Assembly: GCF_025698545.1 (NCBI RefSeq)
Contig: NC_068571.1
Span: 51,617,733 to 51,681,732 of the forward strand
Reading direction: 5' to 3'
DNA length: 64,000 nucleotides
Origin: Gossypium raimondii
Lineage: Eukaryota > Streptophyta > Magnoliopsida > Malvales > Malvaceae
Position numbers and translations under genes: made by a program. This document shows, one piece after another, positions 37,375 to 50,080 of the stretch; the stretch's first letter is position 1; every line of letters starts with the position of its first letter. The notes beneath the pieces are model-generated. The model was not told where the DNA came from. It did not search any database and saw only the letters and a program-made list of their open reading frames with translations.

Positions 37375-37887
37375 CCAAAGGGAATTCTTTTTTCCAACAA
37401 AGTCCTCACCTTTTTATCTTCAATTCTCTTTTAATTTGATTGGATTTTATTCCACTTTTGACCCTTTTCACATCCAAATACCAATAATCTTTCAAGCCTC
37501 ATTTTCCTACAAAATGTAGTCTCACCTTCTCACAACTTTCCCCATCAAATAATGTGCTTCAAGTTTCACCAGAAAAGCACTAGTCATTATCACACTAGTA
37601 TTGACTATAACTTTTACACCCACCGTTGGATCAAAAGTCAAATTCCACGTGGCATCATCATTCACCCCAACACAAACAAAACTAAAAATTTATGTTCCTA
37701 ATTAACAAGTCTTATAAGATGAAACTTAAAAACACACTCTTTCTTAAGGTTTAGGTTTAGCACGGAACTCGAAATTTTCAGTTAAATTTTTTTCGCGGGC
37801 GCTACTTAAAGAGCTTGATTTTCGTTACTAGGTTTTTTTTTTAAAAACATTTAATATCCAATATCGAAGAAGAACGAGAAAGTGGGG

Positions 37888-40800
37888 ATGGGTGATGTAG
37901 GGTTTTTCGAGAAAACAGATTCTCGGGAAAATGAAGGGAATTTGGAAGAAAGTGAAGGAAAGAATAAGGAAAGAAATGAAGAGGAGGAAGAAGAAGCTGT
38001 CGTTTTTTATAGGCAGCAGCAGCATCAGCATGCAACGTTCTTAGGTCTCGATCTTAATCTGCAGCCGCCTGAGGAAATTGATTTCGGGAACGAGTTTTGG
38101 GGGTTTGATTTTGGGTTTCCGGAGAAACAAACGGAAAATTTCACCGAGTCACAAAGTGTTTTTCTTGGTGTCGATTTGGAGAGAAAGGAAAGAAGCCCAA
38201 GTGTTGAAATCGTTAGTCCTTCAAGTATAAAGACGAAAAGGAGCCCCAATGTTGTTTTTGATATTGGGTTTCCCGAGAAAGAAACAGAAAACTTCACAAA
38301 CTCAGGAAGTGTTGTTTTTGGTGTCGATTTGAAGGGAAAGGAAAGATACCCAGATGTTGAAATCGTTAGTTCAAGTAAAAAGAGGAAATTTTCCGTTCAA
38401 GAAAAAGGCAAAGCAAAATTAGATGGGTTTGATATTGAATTAGACGAAAAAGAGATTCTTCATGATTTGATGCAAATAGACCCACAGAAATGGGTTTCGA
38501 TTTTGGATTCACCAGTTGAAGAAGAGAAGCCAAATTACATTGAATTTCAAGGTTTAACACGTGATAACACTGTTAACCATGAAAGGGCTGATTTATTGGA
38601 GGATTTTCAAGAATTCTTGAAAAAGGAGAAATCAAAAAGACAGCATGAGATTGCTAAAGATTTTGCTCAAAGGCTTGCACGTGAAGTTGATTCTGAAGGA
38701 GACCTTTTAAAATCTTCTTCTACTAAGGATGGTGCTTCGAAGAGTGTTATTGTTGATGATGATGATAAAGAAGAATTAGGAACTCCTTTTAGTATAGCAA
38801 TGGAGGTGATTAAAACCCGAATTTCGAGTTCAACTTCAAGAAGGAAGAAGTTTTCAAGTGAAGGATTGGGAGCTGAGTTCAAATGGCTACCTAAGAATGT
38901 TAAAAGAACCTCTTTTATGGCTCGTGAGGTTCCTTCGTTGCTCGACCTTAGTTTGTGTGCTCTCGCGAAGAATGCCGAAGCAATTGTATCACTCAACCAT
39001 GTTCCTGATATGCTGCGGCACAAGCTTAGTCGATCGGTGTCCAATTCTAGGAAAATGGATGCCCATTTTTTACAACTTCTTGCTAGCGGATCACCAACAG
39101 AGATTCGAGTCAATGACTGCTCCCGAGTCACTGAAGACGAATTCACCAAGATATTTGGCTGCTGTGATACTAGAAACTTGATTGTAAGTAAATTTTCACA
39201 CATTTTGTTCTATTTCTTACCATTTTTAATTTGAATCCAAAATTGCCAGATGATCAATTGACTTAGAGGTATCATTTGACCCTGTTGTCCTGCATTTAAG
39301 TCCTGTTGCTATAATTGAAAGATTAGTACTTAGCTTTTGCTTGCTTCCGCTATATATACATATATATATTAGAGAGAGAGATACTTATTTATACCTGACT
39401 CTGGAGGCAGGTGTTGCAGCTTGACTTGTGTGGATCATGTATACCGGATTATGTTCTACAAGATACCTTAGCTCATTCATCGAAAAGTCTTCCTGCTTTA
39501 GTTACCTTGTCTTTGAATGGTGCATATCGCTTGACGGACCAAGGGCTAAATGCACTCGCATTGTCTGCACCTGCTCTGCAGTCAATAAATCTGAGCCAGT
39601 GCTCCCTTCTCACATCATCTGGCATCAATGATTTAGCTAACTGCTTTGAATCCACCTTAAGAGAGCTTTATTTAGATGAATGTCATAATATAGAAGCCAT
39701 GGTTGTATTGCCTGCACTGAAGAAGCTTAAATGTCTGGAAGTGCTGTCTATGGCTGGAATTCAGACTGTTTGTGATGACTTTGTCATCAAAATGGTCGAA
39801 GCATGTGGCAAAAATATGAAAGAGCTAGTTTTTGCTAGTTGTGTGTAAGTTCTCCAAGATCTAATTATTTCAGAGGTATATCTATCATAGGATGTAGTAA
39901 CAAAAAAGTGTTTTTCTGATGCAGAGAATTGACTGATGTATCTCTCAAATTTGTGGGGAAAAATTGTTCCAAATTATGTGCCATTGACCTATCTTACTTG
40001 CGGAAGTTGACGGATTTATCAATGAGATATCTCGCTAATGGTTGTCGATCAATTAACAGGCTTAAACTGTGCCGCAATGGTTTCAGGTTTCCTTCTCTTT
40101 CTATATCTGTTCATTTCCGAGCCTCTGTAAATAATGATATATTTGTTTCAACTTTGAGGGAAGCGATACCTGCAATTGACGAATTTCATTTTGTGCCACA
40201 GCGATGAAGCTGTTGCCGCCTTCTTGGAAGCCTCTGGAAGTTCTCTAACTGAACTTTCCCTAAATAATATTGCCTTGGTGAGATATGCCTTGCCTTCTTA
40301 TGCTTTTGGACCTATTATCTTGCAATGATTGTTGATTGAATGACTCACTATTTTGTGCTTAAAGGCAAATGCTTGCATTGACATTCATGTTCCATCTCTT
40401 GAACCGCTTCAGCTTCTCGTATTTCATATTATGAACATGTGGTTACTGGTAAACAATTCATTTACCGCATTGAACAACTTGAAACAGGTGGGACTGAACA
40501 CTGCTATATCGCTTTCCAAATGTTCGAGAAAATTGTTCAGTTTGGACTTATCATGGTGCCGGAATTTAACCGATGAGGCACTAGGGTTGGTTGTAGATAG
40601 TTGCTCATCACTGAAGCTGCTAAAACTCTTCGGATGTACACAGGTAAACTTGCCACACTTTCTCGCTGTCTCTCTAAAACTCATCCCATCACCGCAGGAT
40701 TGCCATAGTTTAATGTTAGATTTCTGTGCTTCTGCAAATTAAAACGCGCTTCTTATCATCGACCTTTTTGAGTTCAATGCAGATCACCGACGTGTTTCTT

Positions 40801-40926
40801 AAAGGGCATTCAAATCCCCAGGTCCAGATCATTGGACTGAAGATGGCAACATTATCGGAATTTCTCAACGTGCTTGAACCCCGAGAAGCTCCATTGTGGT
40901 ATTCACCGGTCGATAGTCTCCACTAA
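37888..40926 (+). CDS. RAD7/rhp7-like cysteine-containing LRR protein
   Basis: Six exons join into 755 aa: 37888-39183, 39411-39844, 39925-40086, 40202-40277, 40488-40643, 40783-40926. The long first exon encodes an acidic, low-complexity N-terminus with FLGLDLNLQP at 51-60 (an LxLxL, EAR-like motif) and two related blocks beginning FGFPEKQTENF and IGFPEKETENF. From about 330 the chain becomes ordered, and from about 400 it is built of LRRs of the cysteine-containing class (LSLNGAYRLTDQGLNAL, LDLSWCRNLTDEAL). The arrangement matches plant proteins annotated as DNA repair protein rhp7-like, for example Arabidopsis At2g06040. Yeast Rad7 works with Rad16 in global-genome nucleotide excision repair and is also part of a ubiquitin ligase. 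A repair role in plants is inferred from that similarity. No F-box was seen at the N-terminus. Confidence 0.9.
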
Positions 40927-41788
40927 TTAGTGCCAGCTTGAATAACCTCAGTTTGCTAGCTTCAGCTTCATTCATTGACATATATACAAAAGCAATACTG
41001 ATTCATTCAAAGCCTTATCAGAACATACCCTACAAAAATAATTACCATACACCAGACCAAGCTAATCTCTTTAGAGATACATACATCTCACTTCTTTTTG
41101 GTGTCCTATTACATTCACAATCATCCAAAACCTGTATAATGCTCAATGAAATGTTTTGGATAGTTCACATGATATGAATTAAATTGAAGAGATAGAATTT
41201 TTCTCCATTGTTGAGACTATTTCTGTTTATATTCTATATGGTTTTCTTCTATTTTCATCTCAGCTGTAAAACTATGTTACTTGGACTCGGGTGTGAGTAC
41301 CCAACACCAATACGGTTAGATTTTCTTAAGTTTTTATAGTATGTTGGACACACAAGTGTCAAACATGGTTACTTCAAAAAGAATGAAGAGTCTTGTGGGG
41401 AGCAATCGGCTCCCCCAGGAGAAGTTTTCAAAGTGTCGTCCTTGAAGATGCGACTTGATCCCTCAACAATGGAAGGTATTGTTCCCCACAGAGAGCCGTA
41501 TACGGTTTACGGAGGGGGTGCCTCAACCGTATATAGAAGTATGGCCACCCACCTAGAGGCGACAAAAGCATCTCGCTCTTTGTGGGATTTGAACTCCTGA
41601 CCTATGAAATATTAGTCACTTGTTGAGAGCAACATAGTTGCAAAATATCCTTGATCCTTCAAGATGATTAAACAAAAAAACAAAATGGAAAATTGAGTAG
41701 TTTTATAGCAAAAGAATTTCCAGTGATAAACTGATACAGAGTAAGAGGTTTAAAGGACCTTTATTTAATTCAAAAGGAAGTGCTAAGT
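40927..41788. other. Intergenic region between convergent genes
   Basis: Contains the 3' flanks of the RAD7-like and YlmG genes. Around 41390-41650 is a locally GC-richer stretch ('gcaatcggctcccccagg', 'gagagccgtatacggttt', 'gggatttgaactcctgacc') that reads like part of a dispersed repeat with a B-box-like motif. No gene was found. Confidence 0.4.
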
Positions 41789-43162
41789 TTAAATGGTGGC
41801 ATTCGATTTGGAGCTCTTGGACCGGCTCTCGTTGAGTCGTCTCATCCATTTCTTCTGCGACGAGGTTAAAGCAGTGAACAACGAAGGAGATGAAGCTCTT
41901 CTCAGAGGTTGTCCAGCCACCGGAAGCTCCACCGGGAGTGCTGCGGCGGTACTAGTAAATGCGTTTAGAACCAGAAATGCAAGTATTGGAGATAGATCCA
42001 ATGTTCCTCCCAATGGTGGAATTATCCCCCGGAATATGTTCAGGTACGGATCACATATAGTACTGATCAATAATCAAAGTTAAAAAGCTTTAAATTAAAA
42101 TATTTTATTTGAAATTTGATTGGTAAAAAATATCTCCGGTCCCTTTCAATTTGAAATTGAGCGTTCCTCTTAAAAAAAACCGCAATTTACTCCCTGATAA
42201 TTTCAAAGGTGAGCAATTAAGGATAATTAAACATGACATTAATATTTTTTTGTCAATTGGACATAACTTTGATTGGTATAATAAACATTAATTTTAATAA
42301 ATTTAACAAATTCAATCTCAAAATTTACATATTTACACAAATGTTACAGAATAAATTTGTTAAATTAAGACCAAATTGACAAAATGTGTTAATATTAAAG
42401 GCTAAATTCATTATTATACCAATCAAAATCATGCACAATTGATGACTAAACCCTAAAAACATTAAACGTTATGAACAGGATTAAATTGCTTTGATTTTTT
42501 AGAGGGACTAATTTGCCAAATTTCGAAATTGAAAGGACTGAAAAGGTCTTTTTACCAATTTGATTATAGGGATAGAAATACCTGAGGGGACTAACAATGG
42601 CTGGAGGTGAGTTAGGGAACCAAGTCAAAACCAGCCTAACGATTAACAACGTGTTGTAAATGTTTAAGAAATTTTGGATTCCGTTAGCAACCACGACCCC
42701 TGCCACTGAATCACCAGGCAAAACCGCAGCGAAATTGTGATTTGAAACTGGAGAATAATTCATAATCTTCACGTACTGGTTTCTGCAAGTTTTCACCTGC
42801 CGAAAAAGAAGAGAGTAGAAATTAAAATCAGTATTCAACTAGAAGTTGTAAATAAACAAAATAGACAGATGATAGAAATGGGTTACCTCATTGAAGAAGC
42901 TTTGGAATTCAGTGGACAATGAGATGATGTTTTTGAAAACCGGATTTTGTTGGAGGGAATTCAAGAAGTTATCGGCGGTTGAAACGATTGAATGGTGAAG
43001 GTCACGAATTAGATTTTCGGGCACGAGATTGGGCTTTGATGGCTTCAAAATTGGAGGTGCGAATGGTGTTTGAATAAATGCCGAAGAGAGTAATAAAGAT
43101 GTAGGAAATGAATTTAGGGATTTTGCTTTGGGGGTTTGTTCAGTAAGCTCGGTGACGGCCAT
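41789..43162 (-). CDS. YLMG1: YlmG/YGGT-family chloroplast membrane protein
   Basis: Three exons on the minus strand: 43162-42887, 42796-42582, 42062-41789, giving 254 aa. The first 90 residues are Ser/Pro/Thr/Lys-rich and fit a chloroplast transit region. Two hydrophobic segments follow, at about 123-150 (VAGVVVANGIQNFLN to LVLTWF) and about 185-205 (LDLSPILAFLVLNAF). Between them is the YGGT-family signature CDPYLNIFRGIIPPLGGTLD. YlmG proteins lie beside cell-division genes in many bacteria; plant YLMG1 proteins are plastid proteins linked to nucleoid distribution. Exon 3 begins with an AG acceptor at 42063 that makes the junction residue Ser, where I would expect Arg. Intron 2 (519 bp) consists almost wholly of a MITE. 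Which of the plant paralogues this is cannot be settled here. Confidence 0.92.
42115..42570. mobile_element. Foldback MITE, family C, filling YlmG intron 2
   Basis: Left 'ggtaaaaaatatctccggtc' and right 'actgaaaaggtctttttacc' are inverted. Inner phrases 'attgacaaaatgtgttaata' and 'gcacaattgatgac' recur in the copy at 49590-50080. It occupies about 450 of the 519 bases of the intron but leaves the splice sites at 42581/42580 and 42064/42063 intact. Confidence 0.75.
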
Positions 43163-43764
43163 TTCTTTTTGTAGAGTAACTGAGAGAAGCTTTGCTTTGA
43201 GTGATGATGAAAAAGAAGATAGCGTTTTCCCCTCCTTTTTTATTTTAAGTGGATTTTGTGGATTACGATTTTTTTTTTAAGAGAGATTTTTTGTCTCTCA
43301 CGTGGCACCAACCTATTCGCTGGTTTGGACTTACTATATATGTTTGGAGAAAAAAATAAGTTAAAATATGTACTTCTTTATTGCTTTTAAATTTGAGATA
43401 TTATTTTTAAGGTTTAAATCAATATTCTCTTCTTAAAAATATAATATTACCATGAATTATTTATATAATTTCTAAATATTTGAAAAGACCTTACTTTCAT
43501 TAAAAACATTATAATTTGAGAATTTTTTACAGTTTCATCCTTGTATTATCTTCAAATTGAATATCGTATCCATATATTTTAATTTAATATAATTTGAGAA
43601 TTTATTACAGATATAGGGATAAAGTTTTAATTTCCCAATTCTTGAGATTTCAACATACTGTACGTTTTAGTAGCTTATAAATAGGACGATGACTTCATCC
43701 TCACATCCTGATGATTGTGTGTTAGCTTACTTTTTTTCATCTTTCTCCTTGTTCCAATATCCAG

Positions 43765-44212
43765 GTATGATGCTGGAGATGTTTTGCTCGATGATATTGC
43801 TGGCCCTGATGGAGATCCCTTGCTACTAAAAGAAACAATTCATATCATCTTGGAAAGAAGGAAACAGGTTAAGAAGTTTTTCAATTCTGCTTTTTCCTGT
43901 TAAATTTGAGGAAGATTTTCTTGTAAGAATGGCTGCAGCCAAAATGCAGAAAAGATACAATATGATTAAATGTTGAGATTTATAAGAATTTTCTTAGATT
44001 GGCACTCAAAATGATAATCGCTTAGATGCCATAATTTTCTTAGAGAATTGTCTTCCAGAATGATGTGTTTTATTTGTAGTTTCTCTAAATAATCGAGCAA
44101 AATAAGCTATTACTATCAGTTTGTGATGCTAGTTTTCTTTTTCCAGGTAGTTTCTTGTCCGTGTGCACTGCGTCTCACCATGCCAACAGCAGTCCTTGTT
44201 GGGATTGTCTAG
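43765..44212 (+). pseudogene. Fragment of a PAA2/HMA8-type copper ATPase
   Basis: Two exon-like pieces. The first (43765-43867, preceded by 'atatccag' and followed by 'gttaag') encodes DVLLDDIAGPDGDPLLL at 43778-43828, then unrelated residues. The second (from 44147, preceded by 'ttttccag') encodes VVSCPCALRLTMPTAVLVGI and meets TAG at 44210. SCPCAL with following PTA is the signature of P1B heavy-metal ATPases. The linker DxLLxDIAGPDGDPLLL is what I associate with the chloroplast copper pumps PAA1/PAA2, where it directly precedes the CPC helix. The rest of the pump (metal-binding domain, DKTG phosphorylation site, ATP-binding domains) is absent, and the piece ends in a stop, so it is a relic and not a gene. 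Confidence 0.75.
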
Positions 44213-47200
44213 AACTAATTTAGTGAATGTACTTTTTGTTGAGGGGATTTTGACTCTACAAATTATTGTTTGTTGAGAGTCAATCTACCCTTCAATACGT
44301 CTAGTATTGAGTTTGGGTGTCTTTATTCGATTTTATTTTTAGGTTTTATCTATTGACAGATGTCTCTCGATTCTGCTGAAAATTTAAGAAAATGACGAAT
44401 TCACCGTAATAATAGCGTCTTCACCTGCCAAGTAAATTTTAACATTTGCCTTGAACTCATACCTTACACGGCATTTATTGGGCAAAAGGGTGCCATTTGA
44501 TTTTAAGTGATGAAGAACGGACTCGTGAGTGAGGATGTCTTAAACATCCTCATTATGATAAAGATTATAAATATCCTTATTATTTGTTTGAATAAAAAGG
44601 TGGGACAGATTTTATTTTAAAAGGGGGTTTTAGAGAAAGTGAGTAGGACTTAAAAAAGTGGGAGCAAACAATTTTGATGAATTTTGATCGACTTTGATTA
44701 ATTTGAAGATCTTGATTGTGTACAATTGAATTTTTCATGCTTGTATTATAGTTTCGAGAATTCAATTTTAAAATTAATTTTATTTTTGGTGATATTCTCA
44801 AATTTTTTTTTTGTTTGATTGAGATTACTTATTGTTAGCTTTATTCGAGTTATATGCTTGTGATCTTATGGCAAAAACTTTGAATACAGCGGAGCTCTTG
44901 AGTGGATTCTCAATTTGTATGATTTTTACCATTTACTTTTAAGGGATTTCTACATAATAATCATGTATCTCATTTTTTTTCTGATTATTGTGATTGTTTT
45001 GGTGTTAATAAAAATATGTTGTGTTATTGTATTTGATATTTGTATCATACATATTTGGTCATGAATACATAAGTAAGATATTAGTATCCTATACATATTT
45101 TTTAGTCCAGGTGATAAAGCATTTGAGTTAGATTAACTAAATGACTTTAAATTATGGGTCAATTTTAATTGGTCTCTAAACTTCAAAACATTTCAACTGA
45201 ATCTAAGTATTATTTCAATTGTATCCTTCCATCGGTTTATCTATCAGCTTTAGCATTAAATGTTGATTTCAATCCGATGCTATTCTTTTTAAAACTATTT
45301 GATTGATTGGAGCTATGGTTTTGTGTTGAGCTAATTATGAGAGCAATGTCAACGTAAGTTTTATAATTTCCCTTATTTGTTGAGATATTTAACCAAAATA
45401 TTTTGGTTATCTGCTTACATTGTTTTGAGGGTTTTGTGCAGCTAATCTCGTGATCATAATTGGAGATGAGGTTGGAATATATGTGTTAACTTTATGAAGA
45501 TCTATCTCAAACCTTTGTATCCTTATATAATATAAAAGATAATCAATTTGATGAGATTTGGACTAATCAGGATTAACTCAGCTTTACTGGATTTTAGCTC
45601 TATATATGGAAGTCTTGTTGGAAGAGATTGTTGAGACAGTTATGTGAGCAGTGTCAACTACACTTGGTGGCACATGTAAGTCACGTGACTTGCCTTATTT
45701 GAAGTTGGCAATCTTTTAAACAAAATTAGTTGAACTATGACTTAGATGATTTTGTGAATGTGTGTTAACTCATATTTGAATATCGATCTTATGAAATAAC
45801 AAAATTTTGAAGATTCATTTGAGCCGAATCAAGCAAATCGGATCTCTTGATTTATGGAAATTGACTTGAAGACATATTTTATAAATTTTTATCTGTTCTA
45901 AACCTTACAAGGATGTTTGTAAGCCTTTTTTTTATAAAACTAGTTTAGTGGGATTGTAATTGATTGATAAATTAGCACTTTAATATGTTCTATTAGGAAC
46001 CATTTTTCAGTGTATTTATTTTGTAAGTAAACAAGTAAATCACGTGATTTATAAATTAAAATTTTAAGAGCATGCTTGAAGTAGAGTGGTCGAAATAATA
46101 TTTTTTTAACCTTGATTGGGACTTACATTAATTTCTCATTCTCTTTCTTTTTTTTGTTATTTAATATTTTGTATCATCAACATAAATTGGTTGAATATCC
46201 AATCTCATTAACAATCCGAATAAATAATCAATAATGATCAAAAGTCGATGGCATATCCTAACTTTACATCCCTCGCCTAGAGTTTTGGAAAAAAACAACA
46301 TTTATAGCATGTACCTTGACTGGTTCCTGTAAAACCAGTCCTGATCACGCAATTGTTTGGTTTAATTAGTTTCAAAACAGATAGATGCTTTGATTCAGAG
46401 AATGATGATGGTGGTTGCCAATTTGCATAATAGATAATGGGATCCCATTTAAGTTAGAGGACAGAATGCTCCGTTATCTTCTGGTAAGTTTTCCAGGTCC
46501 TTTCTTTTATCTTTCATTAAGCTATCTGCCACACTATTGGTTTTGCCCCCTACCCCTGTTGCTGCTACCTAGTTTTAATAACATTGAAAACATCTTTCTC
46601 TCGTTTCATCCCTATCAAGCCGCCCCCACATTTAAAAAAAAAAAAAAACACCCAGCCGATTTACTTTTATAGCATTAATGGCTATTAATTCTTGCATTGT
46701 AACTCCAACTTAAAATTTTAACCCATTAATTCGGGTTTATTTGATCTTAAAAAGTTTAACAAATGTTGAGTGTAATGTTTGAGTCTTGAAAGTGAAGGCA
46801 AATTTGAACTCAAAATTATTTGAATCCGAATTGATTTGAATAGTTAGACATAAACCCTGAACATGGATGGATTGTGTAACGGACATGAAGAATACCAAAC
46901 AAAAATTAATAACTTGAACTCAAAATAAGTAAACATATGAGATTTACTCAATCCAAGAAACTTGACTCAAACTCAAAATGATCCAATCTGAAATAACTTA
47001 AATTTGAAATTATTCAAACAAGTAACTTGACATAATCAAAAAATTTGTTTTAACAGGTAAAGATAAATAAAAAAATTGTGGGGATCAAACTATAATTTTA
47101 CCGTTATACTAATCTGTGAATTGCCTGTATAAACGATTTTTCATTTCGGAGAAACTTGACTAGATTAAAAAATTTACTTGAATTCGAATGATTTTATCTG

Positions 47201-49589
47201 TATTAACCCAGGTGGCAGAAATCAGTGTTATTTGTGTCTAGCAATATCCCATAAACAGTAGAAAGAAAACAGGAGCTTTTTCATCATAATACAAATTTTC
47301 TGTCCCAAACAGTGAAATTTGCTTTATATCCATGGAACAGATTTCAGGATATTCCCCCACTCTTTTTGAAAATTGGAATTAGATTGGGAGTCATGAAGAA
47401 AGAAAAAAGTAGGTCATGGCCTACCCCAAAAACCAAAACCAAATAAAAATGTAAACCCTAATAATAATAACACATTAATTAAAGGGGCACGTGATTGGGA
47501 AGTTATTTTGTTGGAAGGACTTTCATGCAAAAACGCTTTCCATGTGATTGCTGGCTCCACTCTTTATTCACTTTACTCTCCTATCCATTTCTTTTATTTT
47601 TTATAACATTTTTTTTTGCTTATAACGATCATATTTATAGTTATGAAGTATATTCTTTATTAAATTAATTCTCCATAACAACATATTATCTAAATTTTTA
47701 AGTGAATTTATAGTTTTTCATATAAGTAAGCTTATTAAAATTATCTTAATTAAAATATTATTTTGATAAAGTGATTAAATTTCACGTGAAAAATAATCTA
47801 CTTATCATATTTTTATTAAATGAAAACAATCTTCAATTAGTGGAATTTAAGATATTAATTCAATAAATTGTTAAGTTCTCTAATTAAATATTCTACTATG
47901 AATTTGAATCATCGTAAACTTGTAAATTGATTACTTAAATTTTATAACTCGTCATAAATTAATTAATTTAATTTGATAAGTCATATTGATTAATTGAATT
48001 TATTAGGTTTATGAACTTTACAATTAACCATATAAAATAATGTAAAATTAAAGATGCATAAAAGCAATAATCTATGCACCTGTCGTACGTTTTTTAATTT
48101 TGTTGTTTTGATTCTCATTTTTTCTTCTTTTTTTTTAACATAATTCTCACTTTCTTTATTTGATGGAAATTCACCATATGAATTCGATGATAAGTTTACA
48201 ACGATTATCTCCCTATAACAATATAGCCTATAGGTGACAACCACCTCTTTATAAGAGGAAAAATTGGATAGACAAATGGGACTGTTATAGAGGGAATTAT
48301 TGTATTTGTGAGTTTACTTTAATCCTTTAGTCATATTAAGTCTCGATTAAATTTAAAATTAAATTAGATCAGACTCTTAAATAAAGGATAAAGTTTTTCG
48401 ATATTGTTTTTCTATTCATAAGACTCATATCCAATATATTACTTAAGAAACAGAGACAAATCCGAAAATTTTGTAGCGAGACTAAAATTGAATTATAATT
48501 TTTATGTCAAAATATAGATTTTAAAATATATTAATTTATAATTTTATTATTTTTAAGAGACTAGATAATTTTTTATTTTAATATATTAATTTATAATTTA
48601 ATCATACGAAGGTAGAAGTGCAATTTTTATTTTTATTTTGAAGAAAAAGCTCTACTTACCCTGTATTCACCCTTATTAAAAATTTGCTTTTAGAAAAAAA
48701 AAAAAAAAAAGGGGGGCTCATATAGGCACGAGGCCACGTTTCCACTCAGATTTGATATGTCGTGCATGTATATTATGATTTGAATTTACATTAATTATAA
48801 GTTAACATTAATTGTATACAAATAACTACAATAATTTATGAAAAGATTGGCATAAATCATTTAATGATGTTAAGATGGTTTTGAATGTGTGTTTATTTTT
48901 AATCAATGTGTTTAGTTTTTTTTTTAACATTATAATATTTAATTTTATTGTTACTGTTATTTTTACACTAATCACAGATAAATGTATCGTCATTTAAAGA
49001 CACCCAAATTTTACTATGAATATAATATATATGATATTAATTGTATTTGTTTTTTTAATTAATCATACTTATATCTAATTTGGTTACTTATGTAGTCCTT
49101 ACTCTTTCTAATTAAGGCGGGGAGTTGGAAGCAGAATTACTCTCAACAAGTATTTGAAGCTACAATATTTTAGCGAAATTTTTATTTGAGTTCATCTAAA
49201 CTCGATTTTAAATTTGATGAATTGAAAATTTAAATGTTGAATTTAATAAGTATTGAAACTAAATTACAAAAATTATTTGGTTTGTTGTTAAAATTGATAT
49301 CCCTATATTTTTATATTTATATTCAACGCTGAATTTTTATCCTATATCTTTACCATTAATTTTAGTTTTAATACAAGAATATAGGATAAAAATTAAAATA
49401 TTAAATATAAAAATCATAAAATTGAAAATAAATATTTTTAACAATATCCAAACTAATAATAAAATAATTAATTTAAAATATTGTGAAATTGATTTGCAAT
49501 TTAAAGGATAATACGATGTAAAAGGAAAACAAAATATATAAGTATAAATGGACCGAATATATTCTCCATTATATATTGAAGTTACCCTT

Positions 49590-50080
49590 TATCTACTTAA
49601 TTATTTTCAGTAAAAACTCTCGGACCTTTTAATTTTGATACGGAGTAAATTGGTTTCTTTTAAAAACTCAAGTAATTTAAATGTTTGTTAATTTCGAACG
49701 GGAGCAATTAGGAACATTAAGCATTGATGTTAATGTTTTTCATTAATTGTACATAAGTTTAACTCTTAAATTTTAGACATTCTACCAATGTGGTCCCAAT
49801 TTAACAAATTTAACCTACAACATCTGTGTAAATGTTGAGGCTAAATTTGCTATATTTTTTTTTAGAATTAAAACCAAATTGACAAAACGTAAATATTAAG
49901 GGCTAAATCTATTGTTACACCAGTCAAAATAATGTACAATTGATAAAGGACAATAACATTGTGATTAATTTCCTTAATTGTACACTTTCAAAATTGACAC
50001 TAATTACATTGCTCGGTTTTTTAAAGGGATCAATTTGTTTAATTTTGAAACTAAGAGTGACTAAATAGGTCTTCTTACCT
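49590..50080. mobile_element. Foldback MITE, family C
   Basis: Left 'cagtaaaaactctcggacct' and right 'aataggtcttcttacctact' mirror each other loosely. The interior shares 'aaaccaaattgacaaaacgt' and 'tgtacaattgata' with the copy in YlmG intron 2. It is more diverged than that copy. Confidence 0.6.

Larger units (their letters stand above)
33507..37887. other. Divergent intergenic region
   Basis: Separates the divergently transcribed lumenal-protein and RAD7-like genes, so it should contain both promoters. It holds a family B element (33650-33985) and a degenerate GGGCC-type repeat near 34760-35060 ('tatgggtcgagccgaa'). Repeat-like text around 36330-36560 has many 'ggcccaa' motifs. No gene was found. 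Confidence 0.5.

Noticed and set aside
38667-39203. Minus-strand 178-codon frame
   Set aside because: Antisense of RAD7-like exon 1; its composition is that of a reversed coding strand and it has no domain.
41793-42083. Plus-strand 96-codon frame
   Set aside because: It is the antisense shadow of YlmG exon 3, whose minus-strand product carries the conserved YGGT signature.
46415-46672. Frame of 85 codons next to a donor-like GTAAGT
   Set aside because: No conserved motif, ends in poly-lysine from an A run, and adjacent frames are closed; most likely noise.
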